A stretch of 45,000 bases of DNA, from positions 305,001 to 350,000 of the forward strand of contig MCFG01000001.1 of the NCBI GenBank assembly GCA_002104895.1, written 5' to 3'. The notes beneath the pieces were generated by a model. It was not told the origin of the DNA. It did not search any database and saw nothing but the letters and a program-made list of their open reading frames with translations. Source of the DNA: Anaeromyces robustus (taxonomy: Eukaryota > Neocallimastigomycota > Neocallimastigomycetes > Neocallimastigales > Neocallimastigaceae). Of this stretch, positions 12,802 through 25,324 are shown piece by piece. The translations under genes were made by a program, and so were the position numbers. How positions within the stretch are numbered: the first letter of the stretch is position 1; each line of letters opens with the position of its first letter.

Positions 12802-13916
12802 AGAAATAAATAAATGGTATTAATAAATTAAATAAATTTAATCATGTATGATTAAACCCATTGTTGATTAATTTTTTTTAATTTTTATTATAGGAATAAT
12901 TATTTAATGAATTTTTTGTTTTTTTTTGTTATTTAATAATTTTTTTGTAGCAAATTCATTGGCTATAAACTTTTTTTTATTATTATTAAATCATCTAAAA
13001 AAAAAAAATATATATATATAATTATTTTTATATTATTTTAATACATTTCAAAATTATATATAAAAAAAAAAAAAAAAAAAGAAATTTCAATATAATTTTT
13101 AAAATAATTTCATATATATATATTTTAATAAATATTTTAAAACATATTCTTTTATAACATTAACAATATAATGATATCATATTGAAAGAAAATAAAAAAT
13201 AAATAAAAATAATTTAACATCAATTCATCGGACATTATTTTAAGAAGGAAAGAAAAAAGCAATAAATGTTATTAAAATATTAATTCAAAAATTTTGAAAT
13301 CTCTTTGAAAATTTTAATATATAAAACATTTGTTTTTTATTAATTAATTTTTTAAGTTAAAACAACAATAACAACAATAAATAAATAAATAAGCAAATTG
13401 AAAAAAAAAAATTGAATAATAAAAATCGTTATACCATTTCAATTCATTCAATTAATAATTATAATTTTTTATTATTATTATTATTATCAAATCCATAAGC
13501 CAACTTATTTTAATAATATTATATCAATTCATAATTCATTAATGAAAAATATATAATTTTTATTGAAAAGGACTTTTTCTTTCCAAATAATTTCATTTAA
13601 ATTTTTAAATGAAATTTCAGTAATTTCAAACTATCTCTTTTTTTTTTTCTTTCCTTTTTTTTTTTTTAAAAAAAGAAGAATAACTTTTTTTTTTATATTC
13701 ATATTCTATTAACATTGAGTAGACTTTTTTTTTATGCAATACATTCATTAGATTTTGAATAAATATTTAAAATAGACATTGCAATTATTTTCAAAATATA
13801 ATCATTTTTAAAATTTAAATTATACATTTATACATACCCTATTTATACATTCATACATATACATTGATAAAAATAAAAAAGAAATAAAACAATAAAAAAA
13901 AAAAATTTATACCTAC
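11775..13916. other. Intergenic spacer between the dephospho-CoA kinase gene and RRN7
   Basis: No gene is seen. It contains an AAAT microsatellite (12715-12815), an A-rich 13060-13080 run, and a near-perfect 24-nt palindrome at about 13590-13615 (TTTCATTTAAAT and its complement). The last few hundred bases should hold the RRN7 promoter, but no distinct TATA or other element can be singled out in this base composition. Confidence 0.65.
12715..12815. repeat. (AAAT)n microsatellite, about 25 units
   Basis: Near-perfect tetranucleotide array with one G interruption near its right end. Non-coding. Confidence 0.93.
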
Positions 13917-15031
13917 ATGTCTTCCCAATTTTCATTAGAATATTTACAACATTTATCTCAAACTCAACCTTCTTCACAAACTTTAAATAGAAAAAAACTT
14001 ATTTGTCCAAAATGTAAAACTACAAAATTCCGGAAAAATGTTCAAGGTCATTTAGTTTGTATTCACGGTCACGAACTTCCTGTAGAGTATTTTATTCTTA
14101 TTCTATTTTTTTTTTTTATATTTCTTATAATATTTATATAGAATTTTTTGAAATTCAAATTTCAAATTTTCAAATTTTCAAATTTCAGATTTCAAATTAT
14201 AAATATATTAAAAAATTCATTTATATATATATATATATTATATATTTAATTTAATTATATATATACTAATAATAAATTCTTAATGTATATAATTATACTG
14301 ACCATAAACTTTTTATAATTTTTGTATAATTTATTTGTTTTTACATATAAATTATATTTATATTTATTATTATTATTTTACTTTAAAAATTATATTTATT
14401 TAAAAATTTAGCATTATCGAACAGAAGTATCAGAAGAATTTGATCCTAGTTTTTCACATGTTACCTTAAAGAAAAAGCGCAATAAGAAAAAAAAGGATAC
14501 ATATAAATCTTTAATAAGTAAAGAATATATATATATTATATATATAATTTTTTTTTTTTTTTAAAATATTAATTTTAAAATTGGAAAAAAGAAAAGAAAT
14601 ATACTTTTTTTTTACTTTATCATTTTATTTAATATAAATATATTGCTATAATATTCAATTAACATATGTTTTCATTTTTTTTTATTATATTATTATAAAA
14701 ATTATATATTTATATAAAGATGAATTTGGTCAACATAGACAAGTATTGATATTTGAAGCTTTTCAATTTATATTAAAAAAACAAATAGAAATTTTACAAA
14801 TTGAAATGAATTTTCCGGCTGAATTATCAGTAATTATCATATATATATATATTTTTTATTTTTTATTTTATTTTATTTTATTTTGTTTCATATCTATAAT
14901 TTTTATTATTATTATTTTTTTTTATTTAAATTATTCCTTACAATATTTTATATATATAAATAATATTCATATTTATATTTCCTTTGTACCAAATATATAC
15001 ATATTATTAATTATTAATTATTAATTATCAA

Positions 15032-15072
<41 letters not shown>

Positions 15073-16315
15073 TAATGATATTATTATATATATATATATA
15101 TTTTTTTTTCTTTTTCTTCAGGATATTGTTAGAGATTTATGGATTATGTATGTTACTGCTACAAAAACTTATTATTCTCGTGGAGCAGTTGAATTAAAAC
15201 AAGAACATCATGAAGAAGATGATGAAATAAATAGAATTTTAAAAGAAGCTGGAGTTTCAGATTCAGATTCAGATTCAGATTCAGATGCAAATACAGAGAC
15301 AGATTCAAATTCAAATTCAGATTTAGATTCAGATTCAGATACTGATACTAATACTGATACTGATACTGAAACTGATGATGATACAGATCTTGATACAGAT
15401 ATAGATTCAGATATGTATTCAGGTACAGATTTAGATTCAAATTCAGATTCAGATACAAATATAGATACTATTAAAAAAGGGGAAGAAGAAGAAGATGAAG
15501 ATGATGAAGATGAACATCATTCCAAAAGATTAAAGCTTTCATCTAATAAAAAGTATAAAAAATCAAAAGAAAAATCTGATAAAAATAAAGATAAAAGTAA
15601 AAGTAAAAGTAAAAACAAAGATAAAGATAAAGATAAAAATAAAAATAAAAGAAAAAGAAAAAGAAAAAATAAAAATAAAAGTAATAAAGAAAAAACACCA
15701 GTGGAAATGATTGAAGAAATTCATGAACATATAAGACCTATAAAAGGTAGATATTCTTTAACTCGTCTTTCAGTTATTTTCTTATATATGGGATGTTTAT
15801 GGCTAAGATTACCTGTAATGATTAGTGATTTTCATACGTAAGTTTTTATTTATTTATTTATTATATATATATATATTTATATTATATTTTATATTTATAT
15901 GTATATTTTTTATTTATATGTATATTTTTTATTTATATTATATTTATATTTATATTTATATTTATAATTAAAATTATATATATATTATTATAAACTTTTT
16001 TTTCATTAATTTTAATAATAATGTATTGTTATAATGTTATTATATTTTATAACTATGTAAAATAATTATATATTTATTATATATATTATACATAAAGATG
16101 GATTTCTAATGAAGATATACCCTATTATTCAGCTATTTATTGTGTTCCATATAAATTAAAAAGATTATTAAATAAAAAAGAATTAAATGTACTCATACCC
16201 AGAGTAAGTCATTAAAAATGATTTTTTTTTTCTTTTTTTTTTGTGATTTATTAATAAACTGTATTACTTTATACTATATATATATATCAAATACATCAAA
16301 ATATTTATTTTAATT

Positions 16316-16350
<35 letters not shown>

Positions 16351-16725
16351 ATATATTTATACTTTATACTTATTATTATTATTTTTTTATTTTTTTATTT
16401 TTTTATTTTTTTATTTTTTTATTTTTTTATTTTTTTTTTTATTATAATATATATATATATATTTTAAAAAAGTATATACCTGATTGTGAATGGATGCATA
16501 AATATACTAATCGTATGATTATGTATTATAAAAAATATTTTAAAATTTCTTTCCCACCTATTAATTATCCACTTATTTGTTGTCGTATGTTAAGTATATT
16601 AGCTTTACCAGGTAAATTATGAACATTTATATTAATATTTATATTTATATTAATTTATTAGTGATAATCTATTCATTAATCTATTTTTTATTAATATTAT
16701 ATAATTATTATTATTAAAATTTTTA

Positions 16726-16780
<55 letters not shown>

Positions 16781-18216
16781 TTAATTTTAATTTTAATTTT
16801 AATTTAATTTATTTTATTTTTTCTAGCTGAAGCATATATTTGTGTTTCAAGATTAATTCAATTGTTGAAATTAGATTTTAATTATAAAACTAAGTTTAGT
16901 AAACCAACTTTAGAACTTTTAGGTATAATTATTATTGTTGTTAAAATTATTTATGGTTTAGATAATGAACAAAGGTATTGTATGAAAAATTAAATAAAAT
17001 GAAAAATAGAAAAAAAAAAAAATTATATATTAAATAATTACAAATTTATTAACTAATATTATAAATATTTTTATATTTTATTAATTAATATATTACTAAT
17101 AATAAATAATAAAAAATAAAAAAAAAAAAAAGATTTTCCGATGAATTTTGTAAAAATTTCTATACTTTAGAAGAATGGTTAGATTGTCTTTTACAAAGAA
17201 GAAAAGAATATGATACACATGGATTACCTATACATGAAAAGTAATATCTGTACATAATTTAATAGATTATATTTAAAAAAAAGAATAATTTTTTTTTATT
17301 ATCTTTTTAAATATAAGAATAAAATAAATACTTATTAATTATTAATTATTATTACTAATTATTATTATTATTATTTTCTTCATGTATTATTTTTACATAT
17401 AATATATAATTATATATATTAGTGATTATATTACTTTTATTAATAATAATATAGATAAATATATAGATTATTGTCAAAAAACATTTATTGATCGTCGTTC
17501 TAATAATCTTAAAGAAATAGAGAGTAAGTTATTATAATTATAATTAATTATTAATATCATTTATTATTAATTAATTAATTAGTTAATTGTTACTATTATT
17601 ATTATTAGTATTTTCTTTTTCTTATAATAATTATTTAAATATTAATATTTATTCATTAACCTTTATTATTTTTTATTTAAGATTATAAAATATTTAAAAA
17701 AATTATAAGATTTATAAGAAAAGAAAAAAGAGTTAATCAAAGGGATGATGAAGAACAAGAAAATAGTAATGAGGATAATAAAATAAAAGAGTCTTTATCT
17801 ATTAATACACCTTCTTTCCTTTTTTCACAATCTAATTCTAATGCTAATTTACCAAATGAATCAGAAACGATAGAAGATAATATTGATGATACTATAAGTG
17901 GATTTCAAACTATTCCTTTAAATAATGATGATAAAATGAGAAATAAACAAAAGGAAAGAAAAGATAAGAAACATCAAAATAAAAATAAACCTAAAGATAA
18001 AGATGAAAAAAATAATAAATCAAAAGGAAATAATAATAATAATAATGGTGATGATGATAATGATGATGATGATGAAAATAATCATAATGATAATAATGAA
18101 AATAAGAATAAGAATAAAAATAAGGAACAAAATGAAGATAATAATAATAATAAAAACAACAACAACAACAACAACAACAATAATAATAATAATAATAGTC
18201 ATCAAAATAAAAAAAT

Positions 18217-18248
<32 letters not shown>

Positions 18249-18964
18249 ACTTAAAAAATTTTAATAATAAAAAATATCCAGGTGAACATTATATTTTTTA
18301 TCAAAAAACAGATAAAGCTGGAGATTATCATCTATCCTATACAATAGTACTTCAATATTGTCAAGATGTTATTCTTCGTTTTAATAATGATTGGCTTCAA
18401 GATATCATTAATTCATTAGAACGTAAACTTTTACGTAATGAAATGTGGTTAAAAGAATATTTTGATCAAAATAAATTTAAACCGGAATCATTAATTATTT
18501 CATCTTCTTTAGATACTACTACTACTACTACTAATAATAATAATAATGATAGTAATAATAATAAAGGTAAAATTATTGAAAGTGATAAGAAAGAAAAAGA
18601 AAAAGAAAAAGGAAAAGAAGTTGAAGAATTATCTTCAGAAGAAGAGGTAGGACCAATTGAAGTTTTAGGTATGATCAATCATCAAAATAAAACGGATACT
18701 AATAATTATATTGATAATGATAAAGAAAATGAAAGTGAAGGTAAAAGTAATGATAATGAGAATAATCATGAAGAAAAAGATGAAACTAATAATGTAATGG
18801 ATTTCCATTCAATAAATGATAGTAGTGATAATAATGATAATATAGATGAAGAAACCGAAGAAGAAAATATTGATTATAATGATGAAAATGAATATCAAAA
18901 TGATTTAGTTGAAGCTTTAATGAAATATGAAGAAAAAGATGAAATAGAATATCCATTTTATTAG
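13917..18964 (+). CDS. RRN7: RNA polymerase I initiation factor RRN7 (TAF1B homologue), 993 aa
   Basis: RRN7/TAF1B is the TFIIB-like subunit of the Pol I core factor that recruits Pol I to rDNA promoters. Ten exons: 13917-14081, 14412-14517, 14720-14829, 15122-15837, 16098-16203, 16473-16611, 16827-16974, 17133-17240, 17423-17523, 17682-18964. They total 2982 nt with every junction in frame. Residues 30-52 form the zinc ribbon C-x2-C-x14-C-x3-H (ending CIHGH, like the yeast CxxxH half). The linker/reader block follows (HYRTEVSEEFDPSF, then VLIFEAFQFILKKQIEIL). The first cyclin-like fold is split by an acidic Ser/Asp/Thr tract (173-244) and a Lys-rich tract (about 258-315). Fold two includes LPAEAYICVSRLIQLL and GIIIIVVKIIYGLD. 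The C-terminal part has about 190 residues of Asn/Lys/Glu/Thr-rich insertion before a conserved-looking segment at about 764-820. Yeast Rrn7 is about 514 aa and human TAF1B about 588. The intron 1 donor GTAGAG is unusual, but only it keeps frame. Confidence 0.92.
15257..15475 (+). repeat. Coding repeat: Ser-Asp/Thr-Asp dipeptide tract in RRN7
   Basis: About 70 codons (residues 173-244) are mainly alternating Ser/Thr/Asn and Asp, encoded by imperfect GATTCA/GATACT hexamers. The tract sits inside the first cyclin-like fold, followed by Glu/Asp and then Lys/Asp/Ser-rich stretches. Spacing of Ser/Thr before Asp would suit casein-kinase-2-type phosphorylation; that is inference. Confidence 0.88.
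16313..16440. repeat. (CAA)n and (ATTTTTTT)n microsatellites in RRN7 intron 5
   Basis: Eleven to twelve CAA units (16316-16350) are followed, after a short AT spacer, by about seven copies of an octamer made of one A and seven T (about 16381-16437). The octamers may act as a long polypyrimidine stretch shortly before the acceptor at 16471-16472. Confidence 0.9.
16725..16782. repeat. (ATT)n microsatellite in RRN7 intron 6
   Basis: About 18 ATT units, then repeated TTTTAA words up to the acceptor at 16825-16826. Confidence 0.9.
18000..18250 (+). repeat. Coding low-complexity tract in RRN7 exon 10 (Asn, Asp, Lys, Thr runs)
   Basis: AAT, GAT and ACA trinucleotide runs encode polyasparagine, an acidic patch and polythreonine (about residues 673-756). 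All three bases of the repeat stay in frame with the conserved segment downstream, so it is translated. ORFs in other frames and on the minus strand over this tract are shadows. Confidence 0.88.
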
Positions 18965-19492
18965 ATAATTTTTATTAAATAATAAATTATTTATTTTTAA
19001 TTTATTTATTTATTTATTTATTTTATATATATATATATTATTAAAATATTAGTAATAATAATAATAATAATATATATATATTTACTTTTATTTTTTATTT
19101 TTTATTTTTTTTTACATTTTTTTAATAAATATAATAATTAAGTTATAATTTTATTACATAATTTTATAGGTTTTTTACTTTTTTTTCCCCCCCTTCTTTC
19201 TTTTATTCTATTTATATAAATATATTTATATTTTTCTGTTTGTTTTATATATATACCATAATAGAATAATTAATTTTTATTTTACTTTTTTTTTTTTTTT
19301 TTTAATTTTATTACATTATATACAAATTAATTACTATTTTTTTTTTTATATTTTTATTTTTATTTATAAGTTTTTATTTTATAAGTTCTTTGGAATAGGA
19401 CATTATAGATTTAATAATAATAAAGAATAATGACAATATAATATAATACTATAATAATATAAATTAATAATAATTAAAATAATTAATAAATA

Positions 19493-19528
<36 letters not shown>

Positions 19529-22500
19529 ATTAATAAGAATAAAATTTAAAGATATTTCATAAAGTGTAAAATATAAAAATATAAATTATATATATATATA
19601 TATATAAATATTATTTTTTTTTAATATATGCATATTAAAAGAAAAAATTCAAATTTACTATAAAACAAACTTAAAAATTATTTGTCATTTTCAATTATTT
19701 ATTATAGAATTATAATTAATATATATATAAATATATATATATTTTAAGAAACTACTGGAAGATAGGTTAATGAATGATTTTCATTAATAAGATAATAATA
19801 AAGTAGTACAGGACTAAAGAATAAAACAAAAACAAAAATGTCATTTAAAAAAATTTTATTATAAAAGCCATCAATTCAAATGGTTATATATATATATTTA
19901 TTTATATAAAAAGAAATAAAAGAAAAATTATAGTAAATGTAGATACAATACTTTATTATATTATAAATATTAAAATAATAATAGAAAATACTAAAAGATT
20001 TATAAAAGATTTATATATTATTATTAAAAAATATAAATAATATAATGAATATTAAATTTTTTATTAATTCTTTTTTTATTTTATTTTTTTTTCATCTTTT
20101 TATTTTTTTATTATTTATTATTGTTTATTATTTATTATTATTATTTTTGACCGATTATTTTTTATTAGTTTAATTATTTACCCAATAGTATTTAATGATC
20201 ATCTTGGTAGTAAATGGGATTATTTTCTTTTTCTTTATTGATTAAAAGTAAAAATAATAATAAAAAGAAAAAAAAAAGAAGATGTTTTTAATCTATAAAT
20301 TTTTTAATCTATAACCATATATCAAACATAATAAAATAAAAAGATTTTTTTTTTTTAAATATTTTTTTAATTAATATAATTTATATTAAATAATAAATAA
20401 TATAAAAAAATTTTAATATGATTTTCATGTGAAAAAAAATAAAAAAATATTAAAATATTTAAATATAAATTAACATGTGAAAAATAATTTTTTAATTTTT
20501 TAATATATATATATTTTTTAATTTTTAATATTTCTGTTTTTTTTTTTTTTATTTTTTTTATTATTATCTAGTTTCATATAAATTCTATCTTTTAATTAAT
20601 ATTTATTATTTATAGTATTTTTATAAAAAATCGGAAGATACCTTATTGATAGTTGATAACTGCCATTTATATTAAATATTTTATTTAAAACCACGAATAA
20701 TAAATTAGTGAATTAGTATTATTATTATATTTATCCTTTATTATTTTTTTTAATATTTTTTTTTAATATTTTTTTTTTTGAATATTATTAAATGCTTTCA
20801 TATAACCAATTTTAATCAATAATTAATCTTTAATTCCTTTATATATTTATTACCTATAATAAAGAGATAATCATATGTTAATGAATTATTTTATATTCTT
20901 AAATATTCCTTTAAGATAGAAAATGTTTTTAATATATAAATATACAAATAAACAAATAAATCAATAAATAACTTAATGAATAAACAAATATATAAATAAA
21001 TAAATAACTAAATAAATATTATTGAACATATTAACATTTATTATATATTTATTATATATATATATTAATAATTTTTATATACAAACACTTTATTTATTTT
21101 TTTTTATTTAATTTCTTTTTATATTTCAATAATTGTAATTTACTGAGATATTTTATTAATTTTCAAAATATCTTCTTATTAATCAACAAATCTATAATAA
21201 ATGAGTTAAATAAGAAACAAACAAACACAACAAAAAAAAAAAGCGTGTTTTTTTTTTTTTTTTTTTTTTTTTTTGAAATAAAGAAAAAGGAAAGTTAAGA
21301 CTGATGAAACAAAACACAAAATAGATTAAAAATTTTGATTTTTTTTTTCCTTTTTTTAGAAAATTTTATATATTTATTTATTTTAAAAAAATTAAAAACA
21401 AATTAAAAAATGATAAATTTTTATATTAAATACAAACATAAAAAAGAATTCTGTTTAATATTATTTTATTTATTTATTTTTTTTTTTTAAAAAAAAAAAA
21501 AACATTTATATTAATATATTAATAATATTGATATTAATATAATATAATATAATGTAATATAATATAATATAAATAATAATAAATAATTATTAATTAATAT
21601 TATATCAAAAATAAAAATAAAAAAATAATATTTATATTATATATATATATGATGAAAACTAACATGATATAAAATATAAAAAATAATTGATTGATTATCA
21701 TCAAGTTTCTATAAATTATTACTATTATTAATATAAAAAAAATAATAGAAAATAATTATATAAGATGAAATAAAATTACATTTATAATAATATCATTTTT
21801 TTACTATATATATTATAAACTTTATATTTCACTTTATTACAATCTTATTTGAAAAAAAAAGTATTTATTATATATATATATATATATAAGTATATTAAGA
21901 ATCATTAAAAATAATTTAAAATTTTATCTTTTACTTTAAATATTTTGTTTTAATTATTATAACTGTCAAGTAATTATTTAATAATATATTTCTTATTATT
22001 TCTATTTTACTTTATTAACGTTTTAAATAAAATATTTTTTTTAAACTTTTTTTCTTACTCTTTGTATATTTATAATATATTAATAATATATTATTTAATA
22101 TAATTAGAAATATTCTATCTTTATTGTAATGATAAAAAAAAAATTTTTTTTTTTTGTTAATTTCATTATAGATGAAAAGAAATTAGAATCAAATTTAATT
22201 ATAATAAAAATGATTTGTATTTTCTTATATTATGAGTGACGTGATATAAAAATAATAATTATTATTGAATGACAAAAAAAAACAAAATGTTTTATTTTAA
22301 AAAAATGGTTTTATATATTTTTAACTTTATAAATTATATTTTATTTTCTTTTTTATAAAACTTTATATAAAATATAGTTCTTAATTGATGATTGAATATA
22401 TAAATTATTAGTTAATAATTTTTATAATTATAAGAATTATAATTAATTAATAAATTCATCTTTTATTATCATCCTAATTTTTATTATTTATTAAACTATT

Positions 22501-23090
22501 TACTATTTTCTAATTATTATTTCATTTTTTATTTTATATTTTAAAAAAAAAAAAAAATTGGTTATTTCTCTAATTTAAATTGGATCCTCTCTTTATATAT
22601 TACATTACATTGATAATATATTATATAATATATTGTAATTTATAATAAAGTTTATAAAATGAATTTCATATGAAAATTTACCAAAAAAGATCATATATAT
22701 ATAAAAATTAATATTAATTATAAATTTATTATATATATAATAATATATTTATAACTTTTTTTTTTTATTTTTATTTAAAGTAATTAATATATATAACAAT
22801 ATATTATTTAATATAATGAATTGTGATATCCTATTGAATAATAAAATATAATAAATATAATATAATATAATATAATAAAAATTATTATTATTATTATTAT
22901 TATATAATCTTCATTTTTTTAATAATATATATATTTTAAAATTAAATTTAATAGAAAATATTTTTAAATTTTCTCTCTTTATTTTAATTATTAAAATTAT
23001 AATATAAATTTTAAATTTAATTATTTAACAAATAATTGAGGTTAATTTTTTTTTTTATTTTTTGATATAAAAGAAGTCTTTTTTTCTCAT

Positions 23091-23129
<39 letters not shown>

Positions 23130-23833
23130 TATTATTATAATAATAACTGTTAAAAAAAATTAGCTAAGTAAAAGTTAAATTTTAAAACATAATTATTTAT
23201 ATCTTTATAGTAGATAAAGAAAAAATTAGAATAATAAAGTGAAACTTTTATTATTCTTTAAATAAAAATAAGCTAAAAAAAAAAAAATAATAAGAACTTT
23301 AAAGATTAATTGTTTATAACAATATTACAAAGTTAATTATCACGTTTATTCATATTATTTACAAGCAATTTTTTTTTATTAACACGTAAAAATATAATTT
23401 ATTATTCATAGGTAAATATATGAAAAATTGATATAATTTTTTTTTCTTTAAGGAAAAAAAAGTAATAATATTATAATAAAATTCTTATATACATATTAAA
23501 TTTCTTTTTTGTTAATACTTTAATGAAAAACTAATTATATAATTTTTTAATAATTTTTTATTATTATAATAAATACTTATATATTATAACTTATATATAC
23601 TTAATTTTTCTTATATATCTTTATATTTATTTTATATACTTAATTCTATTTATATATCTTTATATTTATTTTATATACTTAATTCTACTTATATATTTTT
23701 ATATTTATTTTATATACTTAATTCTACATATATATTTTTATATTCATTTAATATAGATTTTTTCTTTCCTTTTCTTTTCATTTATTATACAAATTTATAT
23801 ATTTATTTATTTATTTAATATATACATAACAAG
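18965..23833. other. Intergenic spacer between RRN7 and the SNG1-like gene
   Basis: No gene or gene remnant could be supported in this 4.9 kb. Landmarks are a run of C within a T/C patch at about 19187-19205 (just after RRN7), a 32-nt A run near 19495-19526, T runs at about 21247-21274 and 23090-23127, and a 39-bp tandem repeat just before the next gene. Slightly less AT-biased patches at 19745-19880, 20140-20230 and 20625-20700 encode nothing recognisable. Confidence 0.65.
23593..23755. repeat. 39-bp minisatellite, about four copies, in the SNG1-like promoter region
   Basis: The word ACTTAATT recurs at 23599, 23638, 23677 and 23716, exactly 39 bp apart, each followed by a similar TATATATCTTTATATTTATT block. 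The array ends about 80 bp before the ATG at 23834, so it lies in the promoter or 5'UTR. Confidence 0.9.
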
Positions 23834-25324
23834 ATGGGTTTCTTACAAACTATTGAAGATTTTAAAATGAGTAAGAGGTTTAAGTATATCTTTTTTGGTA
23901 TACTTTGTGTATTGTTCCCATTAGTTATTACTATTTATGGTATAGTTTACTTTGGAGGTTTATGGGATCCAATTAGTAGATTAAATAATCTTAAAGTTTC
24001 TTTTGTTAATGAAGATGTTGGTTGTCCTGTTACTGATAATCTTTTATGTTTAATACTTTCTACTCAATTACCAGGTGATCTTAATATTGGTAAAATGATT
24101 GTTAGTAAAATTCAAAGTCATCCTCAAGCTAAAGATCTTTTTGATTGGCAATATAATGATAATTATACTGAACCTCAATGTTATGAATATGTTGATAATT
24201 ATGATCGTTGGGCTGTCGTACATATTCCACAAAACTTTACACAAAATATTCTTTCCCAAATTAAGAGAGATCAATATAACAATGAAACTGCTAGAAATGC
24301 ACTTCTTGGCCAAATTTGTCAATCTTTACAAATTCCTCAAGATCAATGTTTAGCTACTTTAGTTTCTAAATATGATGTTTCAAAATTACTTACTTCTACT
24401 AAAGCTAATATTGATTATATTTATGATACAGCTCGTAGTTATACTAGTGTTACTTTTGTTACCACTGCTTTAGAAACTATTGATAAAACTTTAAAGCAAG
24501 GAATTGCTGAACAATTATATACTCTTGGTACTTTAAAAGGTCAATCCTTCAATAATGAATTTTATTTAGATGCTTATAATTCTAATTTTGTTGATATTCA
24601 TCCATTACATAAATTTGGTCAAAACTTTGCCACCTTTATGTTATATGTTATTATTTATATTGCTGCCATTGCTACTAATTTTGTTTACAGAAAATATCGT
24701 CCATTCAATAATTATATTCAAGATAAAAAAACAAATACTTCTATTTTTATTTCAGCAATATCAAAAATATGTATTAATATGTTATATATGTTAGTAGCTT
24801 GTGCCTTTATGATGTTAGTTACTTTTATGTTTGGAGGAGGTCAACATGAAAATAATTTATTCTGTGGTTATTTAATATTTGTTTTATGGGCTTTTATTAG
24901 TTTAACTTTCTGTCATGTTGTTTCAAATCTTTTACCATTATTACCATTCCTTGGTGTTTGTGTTATTTTCCTTGTTATACAATTAGCTACTTGTGGTGGT
25001 ATTGTTGCTGTTCCATTACAACCAGGTTTTTGGAATATTGGTAAAGCATTACCAATGTATTATGCTACAGCTGAAATGAAATATATTCTTTTTGATACTG
25101 GAGGTAGATTTAGTGGTAGAAATATACTTGCTCTTCTTTTATGGGCTCTTGGTTTAGCTATTCTTGATGTTATTACTTGTGTATTCCAATTAAGAAATGT
25201 AAGAAATTTAGCTCCACAACAAACTAAAGATATTGAAAAACAAGATATGACACATAATAATAATAATAGAGTTACTCAACAAGATATTGAAAATAATAGT
25301 AATGATATTACAAATTTACATTAA
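23834..25324 (+). CDS. SNG1-like multipass membrane protein (DUF3533, YhgE/Pip-related), 496 aa
   Basis: The intron-free ORF has the YhgE/Pip-SNG1 layout. There is one N-terminal membrane helix (about 18-42), a large external domain (about 43-265) opening with WDPISRLNNLKVSFVNEDVG, the signature of this superfamily, and then about five more helices between 267 and 455. These include FMLYVIIYIAAIATNFVY, ICINMLYMLVACAFMMLV, a long hydrophobic hairpin around 345-395, and ILALLLWALGLAILDVIT. The polar Asn/Gln-rich tail (about 460-496) is cytoplasmic. Yeast SNG1 gives nitrosoguanidine resistance and affects the plasma membrane; bacterial relatives resemble ABC-2 permeases. The transported substrate, if any, is unknown, so no function is assigned. 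The ATG at 23834 is followed directly by a short hydrophilic leader and helix 1. A 28-nt A run lies about 80 bp after the stop. Confidence 0.85.
   Translation: MGFLQTIEDFKMSKRFKYIFFGILCVLFPLVITIYGIVYFGGLWDPISRLNNLKVSFVNEDVGCPVTDNLLCLILSTQLPGDLNIGKMIVSKIQSHPQAKDLFDWQYNDNYTEPQCYEYVDNYDRWAVVHIPQNFTQNILSQIKRDQYNNETARNALLGQICQSLQIPQDQCLATLVSKYDVSKLLTSTKANIDYIYDTARSYTSVTFVTTALETIDKTLKQGIAEQLYTLGTLKGQSFNNEFYLDAYNSNFVDIHPLHKFGQNFATFMLYVIIYIAAIATNFVYRKYRPFNNYIQDKKTNTSIFISAISKICINMLYMLVACAFMMLVTFMFGGGQHENNLFCGYLIFVLWAFISLTFCHVVSNLLPLLPFLGVCVIFLVIQLATCGGIVAVPLQPGFWNIGKALPMYYATAEMKYILFDTGGRFSGRNILALLLWALGLAILDVITCVFQLRNVRNLAPQQTKDIEKQDMTHNNNNRVTQQDIENNSNDITNLH

Noticed and set aside
14057-15024. ORFs 14057-14254 and the intronic ends of 13917-14141 and 14746-15024
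   Set aside because: They run into introns of RRN7; splicing removes the Phe/Ile/Tyr tails.
17991-18248. Minus-strand and other-frame ORFs over the RRN7 repeat tract (polyLeu, polyTyr, polyCys, polyIle)
   Set aside because: Pure readings of trinucleotide repeats in the wrong frame.
19745-20700. Slightly less AT-rich patches that might be gene remnants
   Set aside because: No frame gives more than a few residues of non-repetitive sequence and no family was recognised.
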